From: Panulirus ornatus
Taxonomy: Eukaryota > Arthropoda > Malacostraca > Decapoda > Palinuridae
NCBI RefSeq assembly: GCF_036320965.1
Contig: NC_092261.1
Location: forward strand, 11,162,697-11,226,696
Length of the DNA: 64,000 nucleotides
Direction of reading: 5' to 3'
The position numbers were made by a program, and so were the translations under genes. The notes under the pieces are model-generated. The model saw nothing but the letters and a program-made list of their open reading frames with translations, ran no database searches and had not been told where the DNA came from. Shown here in pieces: positions 12,768 to 24,608 of the stretch (position 1 is the first letter of the stretch; the number at the start of each line of letters is the position of its first letter).

Positions 12768-13250
12768 AATGGATGTGTGATTGGTTTAGATACGATCGAA
12801 GACGAAAGGCAGGCTCGGAGACGACGGAGGAAAGTAGGATTAAGGACGGGGAAATGTGTCATAGGGAGAAAGAGAATGGAAAAAACAAATGATAAACGAA
12901 ACAAGAAGCTGGAAAAAAAGAGACATTAAACTGGACTCGGAAAGAGTGAAAAGGAAAAAGAAAGATAAGTGAGAGATGATAGAAAAACATGGATGCTGGT
13001 AAGAGAGAGAGAGAAAAAAAAAGGACAGGATGGCGTAAAAGAAAAAAGGGAAAGGATGAAAGAAATTGGAATTTGTGTTAAAAGGGAACAGAAAGAAAAG
13101 TTTAAGTCTTTGGATCGGTCGGAGGCTTGGAGATGTAACAGAATTGTAAGTCAGAAGGCACGAGACGCGAAGGGACGTGGAGAGGAGGTGATAGGGGGAT
13201 CGGGGACAAAGTAGAAAACGGATAGAGGGAGAAATTTTATACCAGGAAGA
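11870..13250 (+). repeat. Purine-strand asymmetric domain
   Basis: For about 1.4 kb the plus strand is heavily A/G (roughly three quarters purine in many 60-base lines), with a pure GA array inside it. Long minus-strand frames rich in Ser/Phe/Leu and plus-strand frames rich in Lys/Arg/Glu follow from this composition. Confidence 0.75.
12698..12764. repeat. (GA)33 microsatellite
   Basis: Uninterrupted GA run inside the purine-rich domain. Confidence 0.97.
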
Positions 13251-13281
13251 GAAGTACTGCGATGGGAGAAGTATTTGTAGG

Positions 13282-13506
13282 GTGAGGTGGATTGTGAAAG
13301 GTGGAGGGGGATGTTGTGATAGCAGGATCGGTGTTGTGGGAGTGAGAGGAGAGGCGGATGAGGACCTCCCCAACATCTCGGAGGGGCGCTACGCCGACCA
13401 CCACTTCATAAGCAACCACACCAACCCTTCCTCACCCGTAACTCTTCCCGTGATTTACCGAACTACGCCGAACAATTACAGAGGCGAGGAACTGCCCGAA
13501 CGGTAA
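13282..13506 (+). CDS. Possible exon or coding-like island
   Basis: The plus frame from 13354 reads ADEDLPNISEGRYADHHFIS and ends at TAA 13504-13506. The first half has G/C at most third positions, unlike the purine-rich DNA to its left. No clean polypyrimidine acceptor precedes it. The opposite strand is also open (13237-13419), so the strand is uncertain. No family was recognised. Confidence 0.22.
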   Translation: MRWIVKGGGGCCDSRIGVVGVRGEADEDLPNISEGRYADHHFISNHTNPSSPVTLPVIYRTTPNNYRGEELPER

Positions 13507-14310
13507 TTGCCTAGAGAAGCAAGCCCTTGTCCAGCGACGGGTAGAGATGGCTCGCGGGCGCGGGGAAGAGACACGGCTTCTCGTAGTAAACTGGGTAATT
13601 CAGAAGCGGTGGTAATGTCGTTGTAGCGATGATTATTGTAGTTAAGGGATGTCCGCAGCTCCTGTACTGCTTTACGGGTGATTAAACGGCCGACCAGTCT
13701 TCTCTGCGCTGAGGATTGGTCAATAAAGTCGATGTCGGTGCAGGTTGATACAGTACAGTCACCCTACAGTACATTGTTTAGGGTGAAACATATTTCACCT
13801 AACGCTTCCGATTGGTCTGTAATTATTGTGACGTCATTTGTCGTTCTGTACCGTAACAATGATTAAGCGGGTTTTTGCCCGATTTGTTTTCGCTCCATCA
13901 TTGCAATTAGTTCAGATTATTACGGTTACCTAAATCTGCATCATCGTGGAAAAAAAAAAATATTTGTGTTTGAGTCGAAAAGTAATTGTGCTTGGTGATT
14001 GGACTTTGGCTTTTGTTGTACCTTAAAAAAGAGCAATTTTCTCCTGTAGATAATTGCAATACATCATTTACCATTTTCTATAGCATCTCAGTTGCAATAA
14101 TTGAGCAGATACCAATTTTCTGAAGGTCACAGTACTGGAAAATTGGCCCTATTCAAAGCATTCGTTGGATAATTAGTTAAGAGATTGTTAGTAATTGGTT
14201 TATGCACCGTAATTGGCCCGTGATACATTACAATGTTTTGTAATTGTTTACAGCGGTGACCAAGCTGGATAATGCCCAGGAGGGATAGTGAACGTAATTA
14301 CCCGTGAGAT
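13470..14310. promoter_or_regulatory. Cluster of TAATT/AATTA motifs, candidate enhancer
   Basis: I count about 13 TAATT-type cores in this interval, including caattag (13905), taattgtg (13982), gataattgcaat (14050), ataattag (14168), taattggt (14190), taattggc (14208), taattgtt (14238) and taattacc (14296). A CRE-like tgacgtca lies at about 13829. These are homeodomain-type core motifs, which could equally arise from AT-biased sequence. Function is inference. Confidence 0.3.
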
Positions 14311-14414
14311 TGGTTAAGCCAACCAGCACCAACGTTTTTACCAACAGTCCCAGTTGTAATGTGCCGGAAACGCGCTCCAGGACATATGGAAATCACTCAA
14401 GAATATGAAGACAT

Positions 14415-14616
14415 TCGACCTTACGAGCACGACGGTGCGACCCCTTCGGGCATAGCGGCAAGACCTGCCAGCCAGACAGTACGACCCATCAGCGCGACGT
14501 GGCGAGTCATGGGTATGATGGCGTGTGGCCTTTGGCTTGACCTTGAAACAAGGTCAGGTCATCAGAACCATCATACTCAAGGGTCGTACCGTCGTGCCCA
14601 AAGGTCATGTCGTCAG
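14415..14616. mobile_element. Foldback element with minisatellite arms, copy 2
   Basis: The left arm near 14420 has gagcacgacggtgcgacccc. The right arm near 14578-14604 has caagggtcgtaccgtcgtgc, its reverse complement with few changes. At the centre TGACCTTG (14538-14545), AAA and CAAGGTCA (14549-14556) form a perfect 8-bp hairpin. The whole can fold back on itself. No transposase is encoded. Confidence 0.75.
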
Positions 14617-15509
14617 TATATACACGTATAGAAGTTGATACTATTATTAATATATTGCATCTACCTGCAGTTAATTACTTTCCTGTCACTGTACAGATTT
14701 AGTACACTCATATCGCATACTTGTAGACCATGTTGTGTTGAAATATATATAGCCAGTCATCATCCCTTGATGACAGTATGAAGAACGGACATAGCCAGCT
14801 CTTTGCTAACAAATGAAACGTAAAACAAAAGGAAAAATGAGTGTGTTTCAACAAGTCAGTAGATCTTAGTGTAAGAAAAAAAATGATAGTAAAAGCTGAT
14901 GAAAAAGTAAGGTCATCCTTGAAGACCAACACTGTCACTGGCCACCCATTATATGACGTAGTTAACATTATAAAGATTTAGAAGTGGATGTGAGAAGGAA
15001 ATCTGGACAATGGAAGTTTTCACGTCAGGGAGAGGACCTGGGCCGGTATGAGTCAGAAGCCTGCGGTCACAGCAAAAAGAAATATTAGAGAAACAATGGG
15101 TCTCTCTCATTCTTTCTCTCTCAATCCATTTCATTTTCCCTAAAACCTTCCATCTCAGTATTTCCTCCTGAGATCTAATTTCCCTCCATGCACGCATACC
15201 TTCCTCTCTACCTCCACACTCTTTTTTTTCCCCTCTCTTTACATTTCATCCCTCTACCCCAGCCAGCCATCACCCCTCCTTCCTTCCCTCCCTGCCGTGC
15301 GTGGCGCCTTCCCCGCCACCTTCCCGGCCGGTGTACAGGAATCGAGGTCCTGAATTAGTCAAGTTAAACAAAGCGATGTGACGCGAACAGGGCAGCGGCC
15401 CCGTGTTGGCCGTGTGTTCAGGTAATTATGAAACGTCAGCGCCCTCTGGCCTGACGAAGGGCTTCTCTCTAGCTGCTGTGTTCAACAGCGGTCGTCCTTG
15501 ATACAGGCT

Positions 15510-15512
<3 letters not shown>
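14617..15512. other. Unannotated stretch
   Basis: 15280-15480 is GC-rich, with several CpGs around ttccccgccaccttcccggc, but I could not read an exon from it. Confidence 0.45.

Positions 15513-15546
<34 letters not shown>
15513..15546. repeat. (AC)17 microsatellite
   Basis: Uninterrupted AC run. Confidence 0.97.
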
Positions 15547-15548
<2 letters not shown>

Positions 15549-16197
15549 TTTACTGTAACTACATTAAATGTTTGCTGTAGGGTTCGATATTCTCACACTG
15601 ATTGGTTGTCATTTGTGTAGCTTGTATCTTCGCTCCATCTACAACTGAAATGGTAATTAAAGTTTTGAGAAGAGATTACTTACATGATAAAGTCAGGTAT
15701 TTGAAAGTTGTAATGCACAGGAGGAGTCTCTTAAGATCGAAGTTTTATAAGAGGATATGAAGTGGTAGAGTTTAGCTGTCTGTACTCAATCAATAAAAAA
15801 AATGTGTGATATTATATGGTACACTTACAATCTGACCAGCACATTCTCTTGACAAAGTGTAAAACAGAAAGTTGACTGTAGGATGGACTGAACGACAAAT
15901 ACATTAGAAGTTGCTAACGTAGATCTTTTGTTTTAAGAAAATTATCATTGGTGTTCTAGAAATAGGGCAATAGCGTCAGCTGCCAACGAAAGGATGCCAA
16001 CTCACTCAGGAACATATTAAAACGTGTACTGAAGCACTGGCCCGTGATAACAAGGTGGAGATTCTTTAGATAGATAGTAGAGTGACTGTAATTATTGCCT
16101 CGCTGACCGTGGCAGCCAGTAGCTAGCGCCGCCTGCTGCTGGAACCTGGAATTCCATATACATAGCATTACCCAACCCATCGCCTAGCATGGGCTAC

Positions 16198-16198
<1 letters not shown>
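15547..16198. other. Unannotated stretch
   Basis: AT-leaning. A 74-codon minus frame (15956-16180) has no recognisable motif. Confidence 0.5.

Positions 16199-16286
<88 letters not shown>
16199..16286. repeat. (TC)44 microsatellite
   Basis: Uninterrupted TC run. Confidence 0.97.
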
Positions 16287-16288
<2 letters not shown>

Positions 16289-17069
16289 AATTAATAGTAA
16301 TGAATTTCACTAAGAGGAAAAAGAACTAGACTCTCACAGCGGGAGCTAGTCCTGCCAAGCAGTCCATTTCAGTGAGGATCATATGAATAAGAGATTTTTC
16401 CCACCAAAACTGTTCTGTAATAACCATTGCTCTCGACCCATTAAGACTGAATTTTCACGTCACCCGAGACGCATTTTCAGCCTAGAAGTGTTGCCTGAAT
16501 ATGATTTGAATACAATTTCATACGAGGAGGCGGTGTTGCATGGTTTTCTAAATGAGGAAATTATCTAAATCATACAGGAACAGTTCGCGAAGAAATTATT
16601 ATCTCGACATTCGCATTAGATTCCACAGGCTAGAATTATGTTTCATTACACTCCAAGGTAACTCATAGGTGCTTAGCTCTCAGATGTCAGATTTGAATTA
16701 CCTCTTCTTGCATTCGGATAGCAAACCCTTGGGCAGAAATACTTAAATACATAGAGATACGTGGAAAAGGAGATGTAGCAGGAGACCTGATGATCCATGG
16801 TGAGGTTATCTGAGGTGATTGTTTGATTCATGGTAGAGACAGGATAGTAAAGCAGAGGACACCATGTTGAATAGCGATCCTTTCTACATTGACAGTTCCA
16901 AGATGACCTTTAATCAAGCGGTTACCGTCGAGACCCTTTGACCTTGCCCGTCAGTTGCCAAAGTTGGACACTTGACCCAACTTGATCACCCACAGTTGAC
17001 GATACATTAATATGAATAAGATTGAGATGACCATTTCTACTCATATCATTTGCATTCATTTGATTTATT
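16287..17069. other. Unannotated stretch
   Basis: A 61-codon ATG frame at 16383-16568 (+) is unrecognised. At 16921-16975, ccgtcgagaccctttgacct faintly resembles the foldback family core but is too short to call. Confidence 0.4.
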
Positions 17070-17191
17070 TCACTTGGTGATCCAATATTCTCAATTACTT
17101 CCTTCATTCACTGTTGTATCAACCATTATTTCACTTGGTGATCCAATATTCTCAATTACTTCCTTCATTCACTGTTGTATCAACCATTTTT
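17070..17191 (+). repeat. Perfect 61-bp tandem duplication
   Basis: The block starting cacttggtgatccaatattc at 17071 recurs at 17132 with no mismatch that I can see over the 61-bp unit. Two copies only. The identity suggests a very recent event. Confidence 0.95.
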
Positions 17192-18053
17192 TTTCCTACG
17201 GTCCTTCCGTCTCTCATGCTACTCCATGATTCACCCACAAAACAACTACAAAAAACCGTGAGTGGTCGATAATGCCAAATATTTTACTAAACCTGTTCCT
17301 CCGTTTTCCTTTAGCCTATGAACTAGTCTTCTTCGCCCATTTTTATATACTAGAGGTTCCGCAACACTCGAAAAGATGCGTTTTCTTCACTGCCAGGACC
17401 GACCATTGCCATTCAGTAAACCACTAGCACTGTGTTGAACATGATTACTTAACATACATTAATATCACAGTTGACTCTGCTTCCTGGAGCAACGTTCTGT
17501 AACACTCCCAGCTGAATGTTGCAACTTTCCTGCTAAACACAAGGCATATATTTCCACCAATCTTGCTGCTTTTTCCTCGCCTGGTTCTCTGTTTTGCCTA
17601 AATAATCCACTCCTGACCCGAATATAAATCGTGAGCTGACTTATGAAAGTGATATTTTCCTCAGTAATACTTCCCCCTTGCCGAGTCTTTTAGAAGAATG
17701 CATGACAGCCAGCGTGACCGAAATGCAATATTATGCAAATTTTGCCTACAGTTCATGATACCTTTGGCCTGAGTCTGCAGCAGTGAGGGAGTGGTGTTAG
17801 TGTGGATACCATATGCATGGTGAATATAGACTGGAGCTCTGCCCTGGTAATAGAGTTTATAACTCTATTCGAACTGTTAAGCCAAGAACAGATGTAAAAA
17901 TGGCCTTATTCGCTCACTTGCACTGTATGTCTGTCATCTAGAATGTACCGAAACCACAGCCCCCTTAATCTACAATCAAGCTCCACAGACAGCATCAAAT
18001 GCCCTGGTTCAGCCCACTGACAGCACTTCCTCCGCTGTATACCACATTGCTCC

Positions 18054-18054
<1 letters not shown>
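17192..18054. other. Unannotated stretch
   Basis: cctttggcctgagtctgc at about 17761 resembles the core of the foldback family, without its arms. Nothing else was recognised. Confidence 0.45.

Positions 18055-18084
<30 letters not shown>
18055..18084. repeat. (AC)15 microsatellite
   Basis: Uninterrupted AC run. Confidence 0.97.
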
Positions 18085-18087
<3 letters not shown>

Positions 18088-19286
18088 TTGCTATATGACT
18101 CTTACAAGGAGGGCTCTTACAGCTGTTTATTGTGATCAGATCCAGCGTGGGTTTCTCCATTATCTATTGTCTTCAGGGAAGTCAACAGGGAGACACGCTC
18201 TTGATACACTCTCTGGCAAACATTGGAGCACAATCCCAAGTTATTAACTTTTCGCCTCACAAAATTTCCGGAACCCGTCTCTCGGTCATAACCCGCCAAA
18301 ATTATTAAGTCTTTTCACAGAGAAGTGATGATATTTTCTCATCTATATCTTTTTTCCTGGAACACGCAATACTTGTATTTCCAAACTGTGTACTGTCCTC
18401 TGCAGTTGATGGCATTCACGTCCAGAATGATACTCGTCGACCGTAGATAATTTCTCCCTGATCATGTGACCTTGTTCGTCAATCTGTCGTCTCTAGCATC
18501 TACGTGCTACCTCTGTGAACACTCATATTGATCCGTGTGACACAGCACACCCCCCTGGCTAGAGTGCTGGCGGGCTGGGCGGGAGGGCAGAGAGCTGTAG
18601 AAGTGGATACTCTCGTAACGAGAGCTTTAATTTCCTCAAAGTTTAGTCATTTACATTTTGCATTAATGCAGCAATTACTGTATTTTTACCGCCTTTGACG
18701 AGGCCGCTGGACACGTTCCCTCTCGTTCTAGCGGAGAAAGTTCGAGCGTGGACGTCGTCACGCAGCGTCACAGTACCTAACGTCGCAACGCTTGTTGACT
18801 CCTGTATATTCTCAGCGACTTCGTACGGCAGTCACCATTAAGCCATTTAACCTCTTCTTTCCGGTAGCCACGTCTGTGTTTTCTGTTGTGGAAAGTACGT
18901 TTTTTTCCGTTCGATATTCCAGCACATTATGCATGATCGCATCTCACACCAGCGATCTTTCTCTTCCATCGTCTCGTCTTGCCTTCATATAACCTCCCGT
19001 TTCCTCAGTGTCACCGATGTGTTTACTCGCCATGGTCATCCTGTTCGCGCCAGATTCCTCTCAGTCATCAGGCTTACGACTCTACAGTGTTGTGTACATT
19101 ATTCATTATTCCATGGTGTTTCGTTCCTCTCCACCTCGGTGTTTTCAAATTCATTCATTCATTGATGTAAGATATTCACTGTGGAGTTCAACAGCAGATC
19201 ATCTTTTAAGTCTGGGTTTATTAGATCATAGAAAAGACTCTAGAGGACATTAGTTAATTCTCTCGTCACTTTTTTTTTCTTCATTT
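18085..19286. other. Unannotated stretch with a possible conserved block
   Basis: 18600-18700 contains the palindromes tctcgtaacgaga and gcattaatgc within an ATTA-rich block, followed by a CpG-rich patch at 18690-18790. This could be a regulatory element. No exon was read. Confidence 0.3.
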
Positions 19287-19530
19287 TTCGTGTGGTACAC
19301 TCGCAATCCATCTTTCGTATAGCACACCCACAAGCCATGTTTCGTCCAGTACACCAGCAAGCCATCTTTCGTCCAGTACTCTCGCGGGCCATCTTTCGTC
19401 CAGTACTCTCGCGGGCCATCTTTCCTCCACTACACCAGCGGGCCATCTTTCGTCCAGTACTCTCGCGGGCCATCTTTCGTCCAGTACACTCGCGGGCCAT
19501 CTTGCGTCCAGTACACCAGCGGGCCATATA
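19287..19530. repeat. 27-bp minisatellite, about nine units
   Basis: Units start with ccatctttcgtccagtac and end with cgcggg or agcggg. Eight full units run from 19308 to 19523, with partial units at both ends. The period is a multiple of 3, so both strands stay open (Trp/Pro/Ala/Arg-type repeats on the minus strand). No start or regulatory context supports a protein. Confidence 0.95.
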
Positions 19531-19724
19531 TCCACATTGCCTTTGTCGAAAACTCTAAGACCGAAGCTCTTTCATGTCACTTTTTAACCACCTGTCTTGG
19601 TATCTCGTGCGCTTCGGGCACAAATTTTTTTGGTTCCCATCTATTCACAATTTCTTTGCTGCAGAGGAAGGCTGGAGTGGTGAATCTCTTTCATGATATG
19701 TGTGAGCGTAGTTTTCGTTTAGTG

Positions 19725-19728
<4 letters not shown>

Positions 19729-19814
<86 letters not shown>

Positions 19815-19815
19815 T
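19729..19815. repeat. (TA)n microsatellite with one phase break
   Basis: TA run interrupted once by an AA step near 19794. Confidence 0.97.
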
Positions 19816-20427
19816 ATAAAATGTGTTTTTGTATTACTCATTTCTGAAAGTTATTCAATCAAAACTGATCTCGGTATGATCGCACCAGAGCAAATTTGCA
19901 TATAATTGTTATGTCCTGAATTGCTACACGAACAAACAGCAGTTACAAGACGACGAATCAGGATGCGTTTCATTACCTGAGAATCATCTGGTTCGGCTGT
20001 CATTAGCAAAAGACTGTAACTGTTGAAGTCCGGTGAACCGAAATTGCAGAAAAAGGAAAAAGGGAAATTTTTGCGTTCCTTCAGCCATCGTTATTTTTAC
20101 AGTTATCATTATCAGTGATGATCATACTGCCAACATAGATAACATCGTTATCAGTATTGGTCTCATCAAGATAGTGTGTTCACTGTCTTACACGCCACAC
20201 TCATCATATCACCATCATTCCTCTCATGATTATTTCATCCTACACACACTGACGACGTCCCTTCTCTCCTTCACCTAAATATAATGACAAGGATAGATCA
20301 TCCTGGGAATTACCTGACTATAATTGTAAACTAAGTAGCTCAAATGATAGCTTAGCAGTGGCTTGTGAAATTGATCATGACAACTTAAACAGGGCGAGGG
20401 AGCTGTGAAATTGCTGTGTAAGAAGTT
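19816..20427. other. Unannotated stretch
   Basis: No feature was recognised. Confidence 0.5.

Positions 20428-20503
<76 letters not shown>
20428..20503. repeat. (TA)n microsatellite
   Basis: TA run with a single ACAT interruption near 20437. Confidence 0.97.
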
Positions 20504-20505
<2 letters not shown>

Positions 20506-20559
20506 TTTATTTTTTAGTAAACATTTCAGTGCCTTCGTCATCTGAGAGACGTATAAGAA

Positions 20560-20745
20560 CAGGGATGTGCGAATGGATGGAAGATTGATTAGATTAATGG
20601 ATGGTTAGCTAGATGCTTGAATTAGTTCATGGACGAATTGTTACTGGAATAGATTGATAGCTGACTATATAGATGGATAGAAGGATGAATTCAGTGGACG
20701 GATGGGTGAATAGTTATCCGGGTGGAATGTTGGGTGGATGCATAA
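20560..20745. repeat. Degenerate GGAT/GATA tetranucleotide tract
   Basis: Repeated gatgga, gatagat and ggtgaat blocks with many substitutions: an old tetranucleotide array. Confidence 0.6.
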
Positions 20746-21123
20746 TACAAACTCAAGCTCTTTGATGTCGCTATTTAACACATGACTTGCTATCTTTCGC
20801 GTCCCACGGTAACCCTCTCTCTCTCTTCGTATCTGTCCACAATTTTCCCGCTGGTATGGAAAGCCGGCGTCGCGTAATCTCGCTCACACGTTCAGATATA
20901 TACACACAGTCCTCATACATACCTCATGAGTGCCGAGTCCCGTCACAGACAGGTTTTGGGAGGACTGGCTGGGGGTCTCATTCGTAGCGATGTTGGCAGG
21001 ACTAGAGAAACCTGTGGTGGCGAGGCAGCACGGAGATTACAGCTCTGAACGAATGACACAGTATGCATAATGATAGTCGATGACTGTTACCTTCGTACGT
21101 TATGGAGTACATAATCATGTAAA
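20746..21123. other. Unannotated stretch
   Basis: No feature was recognised. Confidence 0.5.
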
Positions 21124-21154
21124 CACACACTCACACACACACACACACACGCAC
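21124..21154. repeat. (AC)n microsatellite with interruptions
   Basis: AC run broken by TC at 21131 and by GC at about 21151. Confidence 0.9.
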
Positions 21155-23680
21155 AAGGGAGGGCAACAGTTATGGTACCAGAATTAAGTGAGATGAGTTA
21201 CAGGATAAGGCTAGAGGCGCCAACCTTGCCCACCGCGGAAGAGAAGAGTGAGGGAGTTAGAAACAACTGCGCAGTAAGCTGGCATTTCAGTGGCCGTCGA
21301 GATTCATTCCTCTGGCTCAGGTTGTCTTATTTTATTCTCTGCCTCACCCACACGTTGACTACTTTCGATATCGCACATAACACTTGACACGTAACTCGTA
21401 CAACTCGTTCTTCATACTTTTAGATTTTACGTTGGTGATGCAGTAGGGTCACTGTGATCTACTGTGGTGAGAGCTACGCGCCAGTCGTGCCTTTTGGCTA
21501 GATCTTGTGGTAAATACTCCGCGTCTGTCTGGATAGCTTCCCTTTCTCTTTCCTCTCCCCTATCTCCTCTTTCTCCCCCACTTCCTTCCAATTCCTTGTT
21601 TCTCTATCTCTGTGCCCCTTTTACTTCACACTTTTTCTCCCATCACCAAGCTTGTAATTATGGGTCTTTGGATATGTAGGTGATCACCATCACCTCTCTG
21701 GCTCCTTTATAACAACACCAAAACTACAAGAGGCTATAGAGTGTAAATAAGAGTGTGTCTCGTCATGTATTTTGCATGGAAACATTCCTTAGGTGGGGCA
21801 CAGGATGGAAGAAATGAGATCCCTGTGTATCCTTCCAGTCTTGGATGTCGTTCCCCTTGAAGATTCCATCCTTCGGAGTTGTCTCATCTTATTATAGTAG
21901 TGTCGACATACGTGCATTTCTCCCTTTTTTTTATTGAGATATCCTGTGCAATCTTGTGCACTGGATCCAAAGCGGATAAAACAAGAGTTAGCTGAAGTGC
22001 TCTGCAAAATAATAATTTCATTCTGAGATCAGAGATGCGTCACAGGCGATATATTGGATGATAAAAGTAAAATTCGAGCGACAGAAAGCAGTTTGGGTGT
22101 GTTGCCCACTTTGCTCAGCCAGCAGCAAGCAACCCCGCCCAAAAGAAATTCCCTCGCAGGTGAGTTGCATTCCAACACCTGCACTTCCCTATGGCTGATG
22201 TCATAATGGAGAGGTTTTGTGGGTATTTCAGATATAACACGCTTCAGACAACCAATAATCATATATGATGTATTGCCCAGCGCAACACAGTTGTGCATTG
22301 CTGATAATGGCCACACATGATGTACTGCCCGGCGCAACACACACACATAACGTAACGAGAAAATGGACTGTTTAGGAATCACAGATTTTCGAACATTGAC
22401 TTCTTCGATGTAAGAAAAGTATGTATGACATCTTTTTCACAAGTATTTAAGTGACGCGAAGCATTTACATTGTATGGTATGTTGTAATACAACACGGAAA
22501 TAAACATTTACTGGGAACCGAATTATAGAAAAAAGATATTTAATTCCTGTATCACTACACTGTATTCTGTTCCACTGGACTATTTGTTGTACATATTTCT
22601 CATGCTGTTTGCAGTAACTGTAATCAATTAAATCATGAAAATCATTGAGCCACAGTGAGTACATATCCAAAATGATAGTCGATATCATACTCTAAGTAAA
22701 TATAAGAGTACATAAGTACTCTCATAAAGCTATAGAAAATATTCACCCCCATGATGGAGTCATCTTGAAATGAGCTGTCAAGAGACAAGAGCCCATGTCA
22801 GGCGTAGATCTGGTGAATGTATTAACGACAATAGGGTCATTTTCTCTTCGTCATTGTTTAACATCTTCAGTAGCGTCAAGCCATTTGATTTTTATCGTGA
22901 ATGGCTATGAGGGTAAATGTCTAAGGGAGACTTTGGTGTATATTTTCTCAGAGAGGAATGTAGCTGTTCCTGCGTCAAGCATATTTAGGTAATATTTTAT
23001 ATACCACTCGTAAGGCCAAGTTTCAAACGAAGAAGGACCAAGCAAGGAGGAATAATTGTTTCGTTCCTCGTGCTCAATTGTTCTCCAGTCTCATAGCATG
23101 ACTATGGGATGTGTTTCTCTCACATCGCTAGTGATTACTATCAGCCGTGAACTTCACTAACATCCTTGTGATTTTACGGAGACAATTTTGAAGTTCCGTG
23201 AATGTTGTTAGCACAGCTATAGGTTATCAAACATTTCCTCCTTTTTTTTTTTTTTTTGTAACCTTAAGTCATGCATTAACCTGTAGTTTACGTACTTCCA
23301 ATTCCAGTATCACATCATTGCTACAAAACAGTAGTATTAACCATATGGATCATTAACGCAAGCAGAAACGTAACTGAAATTGAAAGTCCACATTTCCTCC
23401 AATACCGCGGGTTTCGTACACTGGTGGTCGCCACAAAAAACGGCAGGTGCAAGCCGACCTTACCCAGGAATGCTGAGGGCAAACTAGGATATTTTTTTTT
23501 CTATTATGCATTTCTTCCAGGGTCACAAGGTTCCCAGACACTGTTCAGTTCTTGAAGCTTTTGGTGAATAACAATGTTGAACACAAATGTATCACTGTTA
23601 CAAACGTGAACGTCGAAGAACACTTAGTAGATGAAAAAAAAAGAAAAAAACTGCATGATGTAACTGGTCATATCTGGCAT

Positions 23681-23683
<3 letters not shown>
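21155..23683. other. Long unannotated stretch
   Basis: About 2.5 kb without recognised genes. 22266-22345 contains two copies of atgatgtaNtgcccNgcgca about 57 bp apart. A consensus-like donor (CGCAG/GTGAGTT) lies near 22159, but all three frames before it are open, so no exon can be chosen. A (T)16 run lies near 23243-23258. Confidence 0.4.

Positions 23684-23729
<46 letters not shown>
23684..23729. repeat. (GA)23 microsatellite
   Basis: Uninterrupted GA run. Confidence 0.97.
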
Positions 23730-23731
<2 letters not shown>

Positions 23732-24251
23732 CTTGAGGCTGTCGGCTTAATTTCTTAAGCTGTGCAGGCAGGAGTCAGGCATCTTATGCACGCGCATCAC
23801 CTCTTGTATACCGTGAATGTTAAGACTTAACAGTAGCCTGACGGATGCAGAGGGTAATGAGGAAAACATCCAAACGCAAGGGGAAAAAAAATAGCTTACA
23901 GAATACATTGCCTCGTCGAATATCTTGTACACGTACTATGTAAATCCTTTTGCGTTTTGGGTTGGGTCTACTGCGATCATAGACTAGTGTTGTGTTTGAA
24001 ACGTTACTTAGGATTAAAACTCGATTAATATACATATTCGCCAAGCTTCCCCAACTATATAGGATTATATATGACGTCACCAGTATTACAAATAGATTCG
24101 AATCTGCAACGTGACTTTAACAACGCAGCCTTGATTTGCGGACCCTTTTCTTATCGTACACATACACAGACTTCGAAACAATTTAGTCGCTTTTCCCTTA
24201 CACATCTTTAACCTTTATCACTGTCGCTCTGTTTTTAATCTGAGGAAATGT
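23730..24251. other. Unannotated stretch
   Basis: No feature was recognised. Confidence 0.5.
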
Positions 24252-24433
24252 GACATTTACCCTCCCGCTTACATTTACCCTCCCGCTTACATTTACCTTC
24301 CCGCTTACATTTACCCTCCCGCTTACATTTACCCTCCCGCTTACATTTACCTTCCCGCTTACATTTACCCTCCCGCTTACATTTCCATGATTTGTTCGAC
24401 AAATTGAGGGGTACTCCTCCTCCTCCTCCTCCT
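24252..24433. repeat. 18-bp minisatellite, then (CTC)n
   Basis: acatttaccctcccgctt is repeated about seven times from 24252 to 24383, with a C/T variant at one position in two units. A short CTC run follows at 24415-24433. The minus-strand Lys/Arg/Glu/Gly six-residue repeat is a product of the period. Confidence 0.93.
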
Positions 24434-24524
24434 GTATTAGTCATTTTATATTACCTCAAATTGTGTTTGTTGGCAGAGACGTAGGACCTTGCTATGCTTA
24501 TCAATAAAATTCTACCCACTAAAT

Positions 24525-24526
<2 letters not shown>

Positions 24527-24606
<80 letters not shown>
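24527..24606. repeat. (GA)40 microsatellite
   Basis: Uninterrupted GA run. Confidence 0.97.

Positions 24607-24608
<2 letters not shown>

Noticed and set aside
12018..13376. Long Ser/Phe/Leu-rich minus frames that look like membrane proteins
   Set aside because: They follow from the purine-strand bias. Overlapping frames are open together.
19240..19558. Repetitive frames on both strands
   Set aside because: The 27-bp period keeps several frames open. Nothing indicates translation.
22070..22165. Possible exon before a GTGAGT donor
   Set aside because: All three frames are open with ordinary composition. Donor-like heptamers occur by chance many times in 64 kb.
24252..24383. CRISPR-like regular repeat
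   Set aside because: The 18-bp units are directly adjacent with no spacers, in a eukaryotic context.
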